Below are positions 21,741 through 32,668 of a DNA stretch of 64,000 nucleotides, piece after piece. Position 1 is the stretch's first letter. Every line of letters starts with the position of its first letter. The translations under genes were made by a program, and so were the position numbers. Below the pieces are notes generated by a model. The model saw nothing but the letters and a program-made list of their open reading frames with translations, searched no databases and was not told the origin of the DNA. Origin of the DNA: Echiichthys vipera (lineage: Eukaryota; Chordata; Actinopteri; Perciformes; Trachinidae); contig OY829645.1 in the NCBI GenBank assembly GCA_963691815.1, positions 44,804,522-44,868,521 of the forward strand, in the 5' to 3' direction.

Positions 21741-22331
21741 TGTCATTCAAGCAATCGGAGCAGGTGGGGCTGTGTTAGAGTCACTCTACTGTACTGTTAC
21801 GTGACGAAAAGAGAGCTGAGGAAGGCAAAGCTCTGGATCTACCGCTCAATCTTCGTTCCTACCCTCACCTGTGGTCATGAAAGCTGGGTCAGGACCCAAA
21901 GAACGAGGTCGAGGGTACAAGCGGCCGAAATGTGTTTTCTCAGGAGGGGGGCTGGAGTCTCCCTTAGAGAGAGGGGGAGAAGTTCAGCATCCGTGAGGAA
22001 CTCGGAGTAGAGCCGCTGCTCCTTTGCGTTGAAAGGAGCCAGTTGAGGTGGTTCAGGATCATCTAGTAAGGATGAACCCTGGGCGCCTCCCTAGGGAGGT
22101 GTTCCAGGCACGTCCAGCTGGGAGGAGGCCTCGGGGAAGACCCAGGACCAGGTGGAGAGATTAGATCTCCACACTGGCCTGGGAACGCCTCAGGATCCCC
22201 CAGTTAGAGCTGGTTAATGTGGCCCGGGAAAGGGAAGTTTGGGGTCCCCTGCTAAAGCTGCTGCCCCCACGACCCGACCCCGAAAAACAGGCTGAAGATG
22301 AAATGAGATGAGATGAGATGTCATTCAAGCA
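21741..22331 (+). mobile_element. LINE 3' fragment, copy B, with target-site duplication
   Basis: TGTCATTCAAGC occurs at 21741-21752 and 22319-22330 around a 5'-truncated LINE end. The ORF2 C-terminus reads LWIYRSIFVPTLTCGHESWV, then REVFQA-type and WERLRIPQ-type segments in other frames. It ends in a (GATGA)n tail. The 5' part is diverged. Confidence 0.85.
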
Positions 22332-22506
22332 GAAACCAAACTTGAGAAACCATGCAGCTCCTCTGTATTCATACACAAATGCATTTTATTGTTATTTTCC
22401 GGATCACCTGTGATTGTGAATCAGTGATAAAAAGTCCAGTGGGTTACACAAAAAACATACATGTAATGTGCTTGAACTGAAAATATATAGTGAGTTATTA
22501 GAGTTT
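22332..22506. other. No feature recognised
   Basis: Short spacer. Confidence 0.4.
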
Positions 22507-23027
22507 AGCTTATCAACGTGGTCTCATGGGAGGGCGTATAAATAGCACGCCACTTTTCATGACTTGCATGACTTTTCGCGTGCATGTCTACGCATATTAG
22601 GCTTTTCGCGTGTCATTTAACGCCCGTTGTTCCCCAGGGTTAGGGTAAGGGTTAGGGTCAGGGTTGGGTTAGGGTTAGGGTTAGGGGTTGGGGTTAGAGT
22701 TAGGGGTTAGGGTTAGGGCATTTCACGCCCGTCATTTCAGCCATCCTTCACATGAAATATTGATTTAAAATCAACCCTCTGACAGAAAGCTCCACCACTT
22801 CGTATTTCTCCGCCACCTTGCGGAGAAATACGAACACGTGGGTTTTCCCTCAATGACATTTGTGCGTGAAATGACAACGCCATCTCTGCACAATGCAAGT
22901 CAATTGAGACTACATGGCGTGAAATGACACGCAAAAAACAGGACATGCGTTGTAATTTTACGCGAGATGGCTTGAGAGAAATAGCGTGTCATTCACACGC
23001 CTTTTGGTGAGACCAGGCTGAGCTTAT
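22507..23027. mobile_element. MITE with telomere-like core and hairpin, copy 1
   Basis: A 507-bp element (22514-23020) with short terminal inverted repeats (CAACGTGGTCTCA; TGAGACCAGGCTG) between AGCTTAT direct repeats at 22507-22513 and 23021-23027. It holds degenerate GTTAGG-rich repeats (about 22637-22719) and a perfect 15-bp hairpin (22799-22813 with 22820-22834). No protein is coded. Confidence 0.75.
22637..22719 (+). repeat. Telomere-like degenerate (GGGTTA)n
   Basis: Runs of GGGTTAGGGTTA with one- and two-base slips. It is internal to a MITE, and the same block recurs in the second copy, so it belongs to the element. Confidence 0.85.
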
Positions 23028-23609
23028 AGAAAATCCCTTTTGAGGAGAAGAGGACGGGCTGTTTGAGGAACCTGTTAAATTAACAATGAAAAGCAACAAA
23101 ACCCCAATATTTTAGGGCTTAGGTTGCTCGAGCTGCCCTCATTAAAATCCCCAAAGTAAAGGAACTAATTTCGCTGCTTGGTGTAAAAGAAGACTCCGGT
23201 CCAAATTCGCATCAGGCACAAAACAAGGCTCGCACCCAAGAATCCAGCTGCAGGACTCACACTTCCCTGCCTCTTTTCCAGCTCTGTGGATGGAGCAAAA
23301 AATAAATAAATATAAAATTAAGGCACAAAATGTGTTCACACCTGAAGCACACAAGATTCTTGGTAAAATTCTACATTATATATTTTGATTAACACAGCTT
23401 TTGTCAACTGTAAGTGCATTAAACCTCCATGTGAATAAGAGGTAGAACTGCTAAACAACTCATATGATATCTTACATTATATTTAACCCTATGAAGCAGG
23501 TATGTGACTGTGCCTGTTAAGCTGAGGCACCAAAATGACTTGGTTTGGATTAGAGAAAAGATCATGGTTTGACTTTCAAGGACACAAACACTTGTATTGG
23601 AGGTTTCTG
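23028..23609. other. No feature recognised
   Basis: Intergenic sequence with no recognised feature. Confidence 0.4.
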
Positions 23610-24003
23610 CAAACCACAGATACGTGAATGTCAGCGTTTCTGAACCGCTGTTACCCGTTTGTCACATACCAACACCCTTTGCCGCTCCAAGGTAGCAGTT
23701 TCAAACATGTGGTTAACGTTGGGATTTCACGTTACTTAAGGTTTAGGTATCAAAACTACATGGTTAGGTTTAGGAACAGATTGTGGTTTGGGTTAAAGTA
23801 AGTACGTGTCTCACATGGGAAGGAATAAAAACTCTGGTCTCCTTGGTGAAAGTCTGGTGTGGATTTGACGCAACCATCCACTCAACCTCCTCCCTCAGAA
23901 GAGTTTGAGGCCTGTCAATATGTCACCTGATGCCCGGAGCACATGCGGGCAGTTCAGTGTATCATTCATACACTAGAGGGCGCCAAAATCCTTTCTAATC
24001 AAC
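23610..24003 (+). repeat. Dispersed repeat R-B, copy 1
   Basis: It shares CAAACCACAGATACGTGAAT, GGTATCAAAACTACA, CTCTGGTCTCCTTGGTGAAA and CACTAGAGGGCGCC with copies at 24962 and 26941. It stops at AATCAACG, where an MHC-like fragment follows. Confidence 0.8.
23969..23984 (+). promoter_or_regulatory. CTCF-like motif in repeat R-B (copy 1)
   Basis: ACACTAGAGGGCGCC fits the vertebrate CTCF core CASYAGRKGGC. Copies 2 and 3 of the repeat carry it at about 25109 and 27273 in the same orientation. Binding is not shown. Confidence 0.35.
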
Positions 24004-24085
24004 GTTCCTGTGGTTTGCAGAATAAGCAAAATAAGTTTTTTGGTGCCCATGTTGTTACAACAGACACTACAGCTCTTTGTCTTAC

Positions 24086-24303
24086 CCTAGCTCCTGTGGA
24101 GAGGGCGAGGTGGGGCGTCCTGCTCCGACGAACAGGAGTAAACGTCTCCCTCCCGAGGAGTGATAGTCTGTGGAACGTCCCATCACTGTTGTGGCAGTAA
24201 CGCAGGTTCAATACCCCCTCTGTGACCTCCACCCTGTTCTTTGTCCACGTGAAGGTGATGGAGGGCGGGTAGAAGTGATTGGCCAAACAGGTGAGGTACC
24301 GCA
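24086..24303 (-). pseudogene. MHC class II alpha immunoglobulin-domain exon fragment
   Basis: Minus-strand frame reads LTCLANHFYPPSITFTWTKN then VEVTEGV and HNSDGTFHRLS, the first half of an Ig C1 domain with its conserved cysteine, FYPP and tryptophan. A frameshift of a few deleted bases follows, after which another frame reads PREGDVYSCSSEQ, with the second cysteine, and PLHRS. The GDVYSC motif and TKNxxEVTEG are typical of class II alpha chains. Where a tryptophan is expected the codon is TAG (24089-24087). An intact GTAAGA donor follows at 24085, so the exon edge is preserved. The first third of the domain is missing. Clearly non-functional; family call by eye. Confidence 0.65.
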
Positions 24304-24532
24304 AACAAGTTTGCACAAAGAAACTACCTCTTTCCAAAGTGTTAAAAAATCCATCTACCTGTACCTCTAAAAACACATTTTTGTGATTAAATACATTTGA
24401 TCATATATACTGGATTTGACTAAGAGTTTATTGTTTGCTGTTTATATATTTTTTTAATACTTTCTGTATTTATTTAGAGTTATAAGAGTTTATTGTTATT
24501 CTAAACTGTATTTATTCATTACATGAACTGAT
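24304..24532. other. No feature recognised
   Basis: AT-rich spacer. Confidence 0.4.
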
Positions 24533-24606
24533 GAAGCCTCTTGGATGAGAGGTGAAACGTCTTCCTAGACAAACAACCAGTCCAGTTGCTTTTGACTGAA
24601 ATTGCT
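24533..24606 (+). repeat. Dispersed repeat (family of 13876 and 16262)
   Basis: GATGAAGCCTCTTGGATGAG, GTGAAACGTCTTCCTAGAC and TTTTGACTGAAATTGCTTTG match the reverse complement of 16310-16400. Confidence 0.7.
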
Positions 24607-24961
24607 TTGAGGACCTTTCCATACATTTTCTAGGAGTTAGTCTGCACCTGGCCTGGAGAATACGTGACCTCTAACCCACCAACATCCAGCTTAGGTTTGG
24701 ATAACACAGGTTAAACAGCTCTATACTGACGGCATTTGGATGATTTGTAACTATAGACAATGTACACAATATATTTTACAAGCAAATATGTTTTTAAATA
24801 TATATTTTTACACTTAATATGAAAGATGAAGAGCTATTTACCTGCTTATTTGGATAAAAAGGACAAGACAGGGCAGGTCTTTACACACAGGCATCGTATA
24901 AGTTTGGTAAAATAACTATTGATAATGAACTGTTCTACACAATATTTACAATATACACACT
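24607..24961. other. No feature recognised
   Basis: AT-rich spacer. Confidence 0.4.
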
Positions 24962-25372
24962 TTATAAAAACTCTGGTTTCCTTGGTGAAAGTCCGGTGTG
25001 GATTTGACGCAACCATCCACCAAACCTCCTCCCTCAGAAGAGTTTGAGGCCTGTCAATACGACACCTGATGCCCGGAGCACCTGCGGTCAGTTCAGTGTA
25101 TCATTCATACACTAGAGGGCGCCAGAAACCGTTCTAATCAACTATTTTTATACCTCCCTTGTGTTTTTTAAGCTGCTGGAAACTCAATTTCCTTGCAGAG
25201 TTCATCCCAAAGGATCAATAAAGAGAAATCTAAGTCTAAGTCTATAAAACATATTAATTAGTCAGCTTTAGAGGTGCTGTCTGGTGGGTTTTGTTACTTT
25301 CAGACAGAGCCAGGCTAGTTTCCCTTTGTTTCCAGTTGTTATGCTAAGCTAAGAAGCTTCAAATTTAACTCA
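24962..25372 (+). repeat. Dispersed repeat R-B, copy 2
   Basis: It starts inside the unit (no CAAACCACAG block) and runs through CACTAGAGGGCGCC, GGATCAATAAAGAGAAAT and TGCTAAGCTAAGAAGC into repeat R-A. The same R-B to R-A junction is present at 27531, so the two blocks form a duplicated unit of about 0.7 kb. Confidence 0.8.
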
Positions 25373-25676
25373 ATTAATTCAATTAAATTTTATTTATAGT
25401 GCCAAATCATAACAAAAGTTATCTCAGGACACTTTACAGAGTAGGTAAAGACCACACTCTATGACTTATTTATGATTTACACAGACCCAACAATTCCCCC
25501 GTAGAGTACGGTGGCGTTGAAAACCTTCACTATAACAGACAGGAACGTCAGACAGACCCAGCTCTGTGGAGGACGCACATCTGTCTGCACCGGAGAGAGG
25601 AAGAGAAGGAGAGAGAGAGAGAGAGAAAAGACAGACAGATGGACATAAAGACAGAGAGACAGACACACTTCCAGAG
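25373..25676 (-). repeat. Dispersed repeat R-A, copy 2
   Basis: It carries TATCTCAGGACACTTTACAG, GTAGAGTACGGTGGCGTTG and the purine tract, truncated at CACTTCCAG. It continues directly from R-B. Confidence 0.8.
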
Positions 25677-26060
25677 ATGCAGGCAAATGGCCGTTCTCAT
25701 TGTCATCAAGTGTGTTGAACTTTCCCTTTACATTTGTATTAATTTGTAACAGGAACCAGCAGCCTGGTTCAAACTGGGTCAAACTTGTATTATTTCAGAC
25801 TGCAGTGATGTGACATAATATCACATTTATATAAACAGTAAATAAGAAGAGCTACGTTACCATTATATCAGTGGTTCCCATCATATTTGGCTGGTGACTC
25901 ACCATCAGAGGTTGGATTTGTCTACAATTTGTGAGAAGTTGAGTGAGATTTGCTCCTTTAAACCTCTCAGATTGTTTCATCTGAGTAACTGTTACAGTGG
26001 TACAGAGGGTTACAACTAATGTTTCATACAAGGTTACGGCAAGATGCAAACTTAAGAGCT
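25677..26060. other. No feature recognised
   Basis: Intergenic spacer. Confidence 0.4.
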
Positions 26061-26589
26061 GTGGTTCCTACGTGGTCTCATGGGAGGGCGTATGAATAGC
26101 ACGCCACTTTTCATGACTTGCATGACTTTTCACGTTCATGTCTACGCATATTAAGCTTTTCGCGTGTCATTTAACGCCCGTAGTTCCCCAGGGTTAGGGG
26201 TTAGAGTTAGGGGTTAGGGTTAGGGTAAGGGTTAGGGTTAGGGTTAGGGTTAGGGTTAGGGTTAGGGGTTAGGGTTAGGGCATTTCACGGCCGTTATTTC
26301 AGCCATCCTTCACATGAAATATTGATTTAAAAACAACCCTCTGACAGAAAGCTCCACCACTTCGTATTTCTCCGCCACCTTGCGGAGAAATACGAACACG
26401 TGGGTTTTCCCTCAATGACATTTGTGCGTCAAATGACAACGCCATCTCTGCACAATGCAAGTCAATTGAGACTACATGGCGTGAAATGACACGCAAAAAT
26501 CATGACATGCGTTGTAATTATACGCGAGATGGCTTAAGAGAAATAGCGTGTCATTCACACGCCTTTTGGTGAGACCAGGCTGGTGGTTC
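26061..26589. mobile_element. MITE with telomere-like core and hairpin, copy 2
   Basis: A 515-bp element (26068-26582) flanked by GTGGTTC at 26061-26067 and 26583-26589. It has the same ends as copy 1, a longer regular GGGTTA block (about 26190-26279) and the same hairpin (26361-26375 with 26382-26396). Confidence 0.8.
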
Positions 26590-26940
26590 ACACAAAAGCC
26601 AACTTAAAAGCCAACAAATGATAACTGTATTTTTCACCACTCTATTTCTATGGGTTACGTTCAGGGGTTGGATTAATGTGGTCAGGGGCCCCTAGGTTTG
26701 TTTGAGCCCCCCACATTATCAATCACGCCCCCCCGAACAGAAGAAGAGTCCGCAACCTTGAAAAATCCTGTCAATTCATGAATTTAGTAGATCTGCTGTT
26801 CTATGTGTTGTTGTGCTTTTCTTTTTCATGCTCCTCAATCACATTTCCTGTCTGACATTTTGCTGCTGTACTTTCTAGTAACAGTGAGTGACGTGTTATT
26901 AGACAACAAAACTAAACCTCATGAACCCGGACACAGAACA
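26590..26940. other. Spacer with a CCCCTAGG repeat fragment
   Basis: The part near 26665-26740 (GGGGCCCCTAGG, GAGCCCCCCACATTATC) resembles the repeats at 15770 and 16130. Nothing else was recognised. Confidence 0.4.
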
Positions 26941-27531
26941 CAAACCACAGATACGTTGAATCTCAGCGTTTCTGAACCGCTGTTACCCGTTTGTCACATA
27001 CCAGCACCCTTTGCCGCTCCAAGGTAGCAGTTTCAAACATGTGGTTAACGTTGGGATTTCACGTTACTTAAGGTTTAGGTATCAAAACTACACGGTTAGG
27101 TTTAGTACGTGTCTCACATGGGAAGGAATAAAAAACTCTGGTCTCCTTGGTGAAAGTCCGGTGTGGGTTTGACGCAACAACCACCAAACCTCCTCCCTCA
27201 GAAGAGTTTGAAGCCTGTCAATACGACACCTGATGCCCGGAGCACATGCGGTCAGTTCAGTGTATCATTCATACACTAGAGGGCGCCAAAATCCTTTCTA
27301 ATCAACTTTTATTTTATACCTCCCTTGTGTTTTTTAAGCTGCAGGAAACTCAGTTTCCTTGCAGAGTTCATCCCAAAGGATCAATAAAGAGAAATCTAAG
27401 TCTAAGTCTATAAAACATATTAATTAGTCAGCTTTAGAGGTGCTGTCTGGTGGGTTTTGTTACTTTCAGACAGAGCCAGGCTAGTTTCCCTTTGTTTCCA
27501 GTTGTTATGCTAAGCTAAGAAGCTTGATATT
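26941..27531 (+). repeat. Dispersed repeat R-B, copy 3
   Basis: The longest copy: it includes the 5' CAAACCACAGATACGTTGAA block, the CACTAGAGGGCGCC motif and the GGATCAATAAAGAGAAAT segment, then passes into R-A. Confidence 0.85.
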
Positions 27532-28215
27532 TAACTCAATTCATTCAATTCAATTTCATTTACAGTGTCGAATCATAGCAACAGTTATCTCAGGACACTT
27601 TACAGAGCAGGTAAAGACCACACTCTATGACTTATTTATGATTTACATAGACCCAACAATTCCCCCGTAGAGTACGGTGGTGTTGAAAACCTTCACTATA
27701 ACAGACAGGAACGTCAGACAGACCCAGCTCTGTGGAGGACGCACATCTGTCTGCACCGGAGAGAGGAAGAGAAGGAGAGAGAGAGAGAGAAAAGACGGAC
27801 ACAAAGACAGAGACAGACACACTTCCAGTAACTATAATAATATCTATAGTAATGTGAATATGACTTATTAATACAGCAGAACAGTAGAAACAAGCACAGC
27901 TAAGGTGATAGATTATAACAGCAGCAGGAAGCGTCATGCAGGACCACGGCAGCAGGCACCACCACGATCAGCAGAGACCTGCGAGACGACAAAGCACAAA
28001 CAACTCCGGGGAAGAAGCTGAATGAGTAACATGCAGTGATGAGACATGAATGATACAGACAGAGAGGAGAGAAGCTCAGAGTATCAGGAAAAGTATTATC
28101 CCCCTGCAGACTAGGCCTATAGCAGCATCATTAAGCAGAACAAAATCAGCTTAACAATAACAACATTGCTAAGGGCTCGTAAGCCCGAGCTGTAAGCTTT
28201 ATCAAAGAGGAAAGT
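27532..28215 (-). repeat. Dispersed repeat R-A, copy 3
   Basis: Near full-length reverse copy of 47925-48612, ending at GGGCTCGTAAGCCCGAGCTG. Sense direction (minus) ends in an ATTGAAT tail. Confidence 0.85.
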
Positions 28216-28690
28216 TTTAAGTTTACTCTTAAATATGGGGACAGTGTCTGTCTTCCAAATAACACTTGGGAGTTGGGCTCATTGGATTCAAGAGAGTCTC
28301 AGCTTTCCATACATACCCAATGTATGTGATAACAAGACTGTTTAGGGACCCCAGGATGCAGAAATGTGCAAATATTACATTGTAGAATGTAGGCCCTAAA
28401 CTGTCCGTATTATCATAAAGTGGACATGCCTGTACAGAGGAGACTTGTAAGTATTCATAGAACCAATTTTCATTCAGATATCTTGAGGTCAGAGGTCAAG
28501 GGACCCTTTTGAAAATGGACATGCCAGCTCGTAACTGTTATTTAGCTCCTTTCCCAACAAGCTAGCATGTGATGATAGGTACCAACTGGTTTCTGAGATC
28601 TTCGAGTTGTGTGATACCACTATATTCACTCTTTCTCTAAAACTGAGCCTGCAACAGCCTCTGAAAGACCAAAAGTCAGCAGAGGCCCTC
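28216..28690. repeat. Probable dispersed repeat
   Basis: GGTCAGAGGTCAAGGGACCC and AAAATGGACATGCCAG, with ATTCACTCTTTCTCTAAAAC near 28625, are recognisable pieces of a common spiny-rayed-fish repeat. Boundaries not determined. Confidence 0.4.
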
Positions 28691-29418
28691 AGTGGGCCAG
28701 TGTGATGCAATTTTATTCATCCAGATGATCGTTCCATGCCCCAGTTTGCTCACGGCAAAATGTTGGATATCTGTAAAGAATATCAGACCGCTCTCATGCC
28801 AGGGCTTCAAATACCACCGTTTTGTCACGGCCCTCTGCATTTGGCTCCGACACACTGGGCTTTCAACTGTAAACCCATCTGTGGTGATATTAGACACTCA
28901 GACCAAGCGCCAAACTCCGCTTACGGAGGAGGGTCAGGGTGGTAGATGAGTCAAACAAACTTTCACCCAGGAGACCACGGATCATGTCCCCTTCATGTCC
29001 CGTGCGTCACTGTAGTTATGTTACAAACACATTTATTTTAACCCCACCCACAATATTTTCCTAACCCCAACCAAGTGGTCTTGTTACATTAACAACTTGT
29101 TCCTCGTGTTTGAAATAGCGACTGTAGCGGAGTTGGCGTTTCACACGGGCTATCGGGGCATTGACAAGTGATGCCAAAGGGTCCTGACAGAACAGCAGTG
29201 TGTGATGAGGTGGGATGAGAACGAGTTGACAGCATGGTCTAGACCTGCTATACTTGAACAGTATCATGAGTTACCTACTGTTGTGATTTGGATCTATGTA
29301 AATAATCGACTTGGCAGATCACGTTAGATTAATCTCAGCTGCAAATGTGGTTTAAATATCCAGACTTTCCAAAAAAGTCCTCACTAAAGAACAGAGGTCC
29401 TCACAAAGACAGAGGTAC
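28691..29418. other. No feature recognised
   Basis: No exon or repeat end seen. Confidence 0.4.
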
Positions 29419-29419
29419 C

Positions 29420-29493
<74 letters not shown>

Positions 29494-29570
29494 TGTCACC
29501 CAGTCTAGACTGCAGTTAACAAAACTAATGAGTGTATTTCATATTGTCATGCTGCAGTTTCTCTAAGAGC

Positions 29571-29618
<48 letters not shown>

Positions 29619-30309
29619 AGTCTTTCTTATTCCTCCTTTCTACATCCCCTCTTTCTTTCTCTCCTTCAGTCTGTGTGATTTACGCCTCAGACAGCTTTTC
29701 CTCTCAAACACTTGGAGGCAAATAATTTTATCACCTCTTTTCTCTTTCTCTTCCATCTCATTCCCTTCTTTGTCTCTTTTTTCTCTGCTCCCTCCATCTC
29801 TCTCTCTCTCTCTCTCTCTCAGGTGTGATCTGTGTGGGGAGTTTCTGTCTAGACAACCGATTATACCGAATAATAAGGGAGAGGGAGGGCGGGGGATAGA
29901 TGGAGGATGAAAAAAGCGAGAGAGAGAGGGAGGAGGGTGTAATGTGAAGTTATGAGAGGTGGAGTGTCAGACAAAGAGAGAGAGAGAGAGAGAGAGAGGG
30001 AGGGGGGGTGTAAGAGAGGAAGAAAAGGCAGATAGGAAGAAAAGCAATAAGCAAAATTTGAGATGAAGGGCGAAAGAAATTAAAGGAGAAGAGAAGAGAA
30101 GAAGGGTCCCCCTTAATAAAAGAACCAACGAGAAGGAGAAGAAATGTGGAAAAAATGGAGAGAATAAACAAAACAGACGGTGGAGAGGAAGAGGGAGGGG
30201 AGGAAATAGAATGAAAGGAAAGGAAAAATGAAACAGGAAAAAGAAAATGAAACAAATGAATGAGCATGACGCACACACACACACACACGCACACACACAC
30301 ACACACACA

Positions 30310-30355
<46 letters not shown>

Positions 30356-30379
30356 GACTCTCACACACACACACACACA

Positions 30380-30442
<63 letters not shown>

Positions 30443-30443
30443 T

Positions 30444-30494
<51 letters not shown>
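29419..30494. repeat. Microsatellite cluster (CA, GT, CT, GA)
   Basis: (CA)n at 29420-29491, (GT)n at 29573-29613, a pyrimidine-rich stretch with (CT)n at about 29799-29820, purine-rich DNA from 29880 to 30240, then alternating (CA)n and (CT)n blocks from 30273 to 30494. Confidence 0.95.
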
Positions 30495-30497
<3 letters not shown>

Positions 30498-30579
30498 GTA
30501 GACACCACTGAGCCAGAACAGAGACGCAGTCTGATCTGCTGTGTTAGAAAACCCTATCAGTCACACAGGCTTTACTTAC

Positions 30580-30612
<33 letters not shown>

Positions 30613-30638
30613 CTTAGCTTGGTGATGAGTAATCAATG

Positions 30639-30676
<38 letters not shown>

Positions 30677-30796
30677 GTAATAGGCTTATCCTGTGCTGCA
30701 GTTTCAGCCTTTAAACTGCAACTTTTTTTCTTTGCTATTTTTGACTGATTATACTGAATATATAAAATATATATGCTAAAACAAAACTCTAAAGAA

Positions 30797-30849
<53 letters not shown>

Positions 30850-31283
30850 TGTATTCTGATCTTGTCTGTTTTCATACTTGAAACCAGGACAAAAAGAGGC
30901 GTTGAGTAAGACAGCTCAAGAGATAAGACCTTTATTTTGAAAGATGAGCAGACGACAAAGACAGACAGACGACCGGAGAGACAGTGAGTAAGCACAAAAG
31001 TTAGACGGTAAGACACATAAAAGTCTGATGTGTAAGACACAGGGTCTCTGTCGATCACTTATAGAGAGACAGACAGGCAGCCGGTCATTTTTTTTTTGAG
31101 GGACAAGCGAACATTGTGACATTCAATGAGACGGGCAGGAAGGCGACGAGATAGGCGCTCATTTAATCAGAAAGTCAATGTCAGCCAAAACAAAGACAAA
31201 CAGAGACAGGCTGTCATTCATTTTGTTCTCAACTTCAACAATGTGTGAAAAATAACAGCCCTCCTCATTCATTTCAATGAGAT
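30495..31283. repeat. Spacer with three further CA/GT tracts
   Basis: (GT)n at about 30585-30613, (CA)n at about 30643-30673 and (GT)n at about 30801-30849. The rest (30850-31283) shows nothing recognisable. Confidence 0.8.
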
Positions 31284-31286
31284 TCA

Positions 31287-31845
31287 GGGCGCACTCACAC
31301 TGTCCTTCCGGACCGAGACCCGGACTTTAGGGTACTTGTCCCCCCTCCCTCTCCCCCCCACGCCCCAGCCCCGTTTGTACTCACACTGCCAGGGCCGGCC
31401 CATTTTTCTTGCTGTCCATACGCCATCACGCCGTAACACGTCACACGCATTGATCGCGTGTGTGTGGCTTTGTTTACAAATCTTTCCACAGACCTCAGAG
31501 TTTTTGTTCGTCTTGTCGACTTTTTTTGAATATTTTCATCGACCAAATCTGCAGTAAACACTCCACCTCCGCATCACACCAACGTGAACCTTTCACCGCC
31601 ATTGTTGTTGTTGTTAAATGTCCGCGCATGGTCTGTCCTTCTATTTACATGTCCGAACAGGCGGACATAACACTACTGCCGTAGGGCTCGTGCTCATGCT
31701 CGCACACGTGGGCACGCTCGTGCCGTGGACGGCCCGCTGGCCGCAGTTATGCGCGGAGCGGGTGCGCTCACATGGCTTAAAGGTACTAGGCTTTAGCTGA
31801 AAAACCGGTTTTGGCCCCGGCCAAAAGGACAGTGTGAGTGCGCCC
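31287..31845 (+). mobile_element. PIF/Harbinger-type MITE, copy 2
   Basis: A 559-bp element with ends GGGCGCACTCACACTGTCC and GGACAGTGTGAGTGCGCCC and TCA duplication at 31284-31286 and 31846-31848. It lies in inverted orientation relative to copy 1 (internal CTCCACCTCCGCATCACACC). Confidence 0.8.
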
Positions 31846-31848
31846 TCA

Positions 31849-32217
31849 CTCTGTCGATGAAGCTGAAATGCAAAAACCTGCAGTTCCTCGAACGGCCAAC
31901 TGTCTGTGAGGCCTTTAAACACATCATACTGTGGATCAACCAATACAGGGTTCGTATGATATCTCATGAAAAAGTTATCCACCAAAACTTGTATCATATC
32001 TTAGCAAATAGGACTATTTATGCCACAAAATTGTGTTGATTATAAATGAGCTGTGAGACATTGAGACGGAGACAGTCTCTTATAAGAGGGTCCAGAAGGT
32101 GTGTCTGTCTGCACGCTCGACAGACAGACAGGAAACTGAGAGGCATCAAACCTGTTACACTGTAATCTGATTAGTCTGATCATACAATGACATCATTTAA
32201 TCCATTATATACTCTCC

Positions 32218-32218
<1 letters not shown>
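31849..32218. other. No feature recognised
   Basis: Intergenic spacer. Confidence 0.4.
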
Positions 32219-32276
<58 letters not shown>

Positions 32277-32383
32277 GCCGAAATGAGTCCAGCACCAAAG
32301 TAAAAATAACCTGCCAGACTCTGTGTGTATGTGCTGAATACGTGTGTAATATTTCTCTCAAAAAGATGTGTTTATGTTTGTGT

Positions 32384-32473
<90 letters not shown>

Positions 32474-32586
32474 GCAAGTGTGTAAATGCAAGTGTGTATT
32501 TTACCAGCTTGCCTGCTGTTTTTAATTTTCTGGATTGAATCAAAGCATACATAATGTGTGTGTTTTAGTGTAAGCACGAGCATGTA

Positions 32587-32648
<62 letters not shown>

Positions 32649-32668
32649 TGTGTGTGTCTGAGTGTGAG
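32219..32668. repeat. Three long CA/GT microsatellites
   Basis: (CA)n at about 32219-32270, (GT)n at about 32379-32468 and (GT)n at about 32590-32660. Confidence 0.95.

Noticed and set aside
22637..22719. Interstitial telomere from chromosome fusion
   Set aside because: The block is part of a MITE and is repeated at 26190 in the second copy.
28676..28949. Overlapping small frames on both strands
   Set aside because: No domain or splice support.
29345..30511. Frames coding poly-HT, poly-CV or poly-SL
   Set aside because: Translations of dinucleotide microsatellites.
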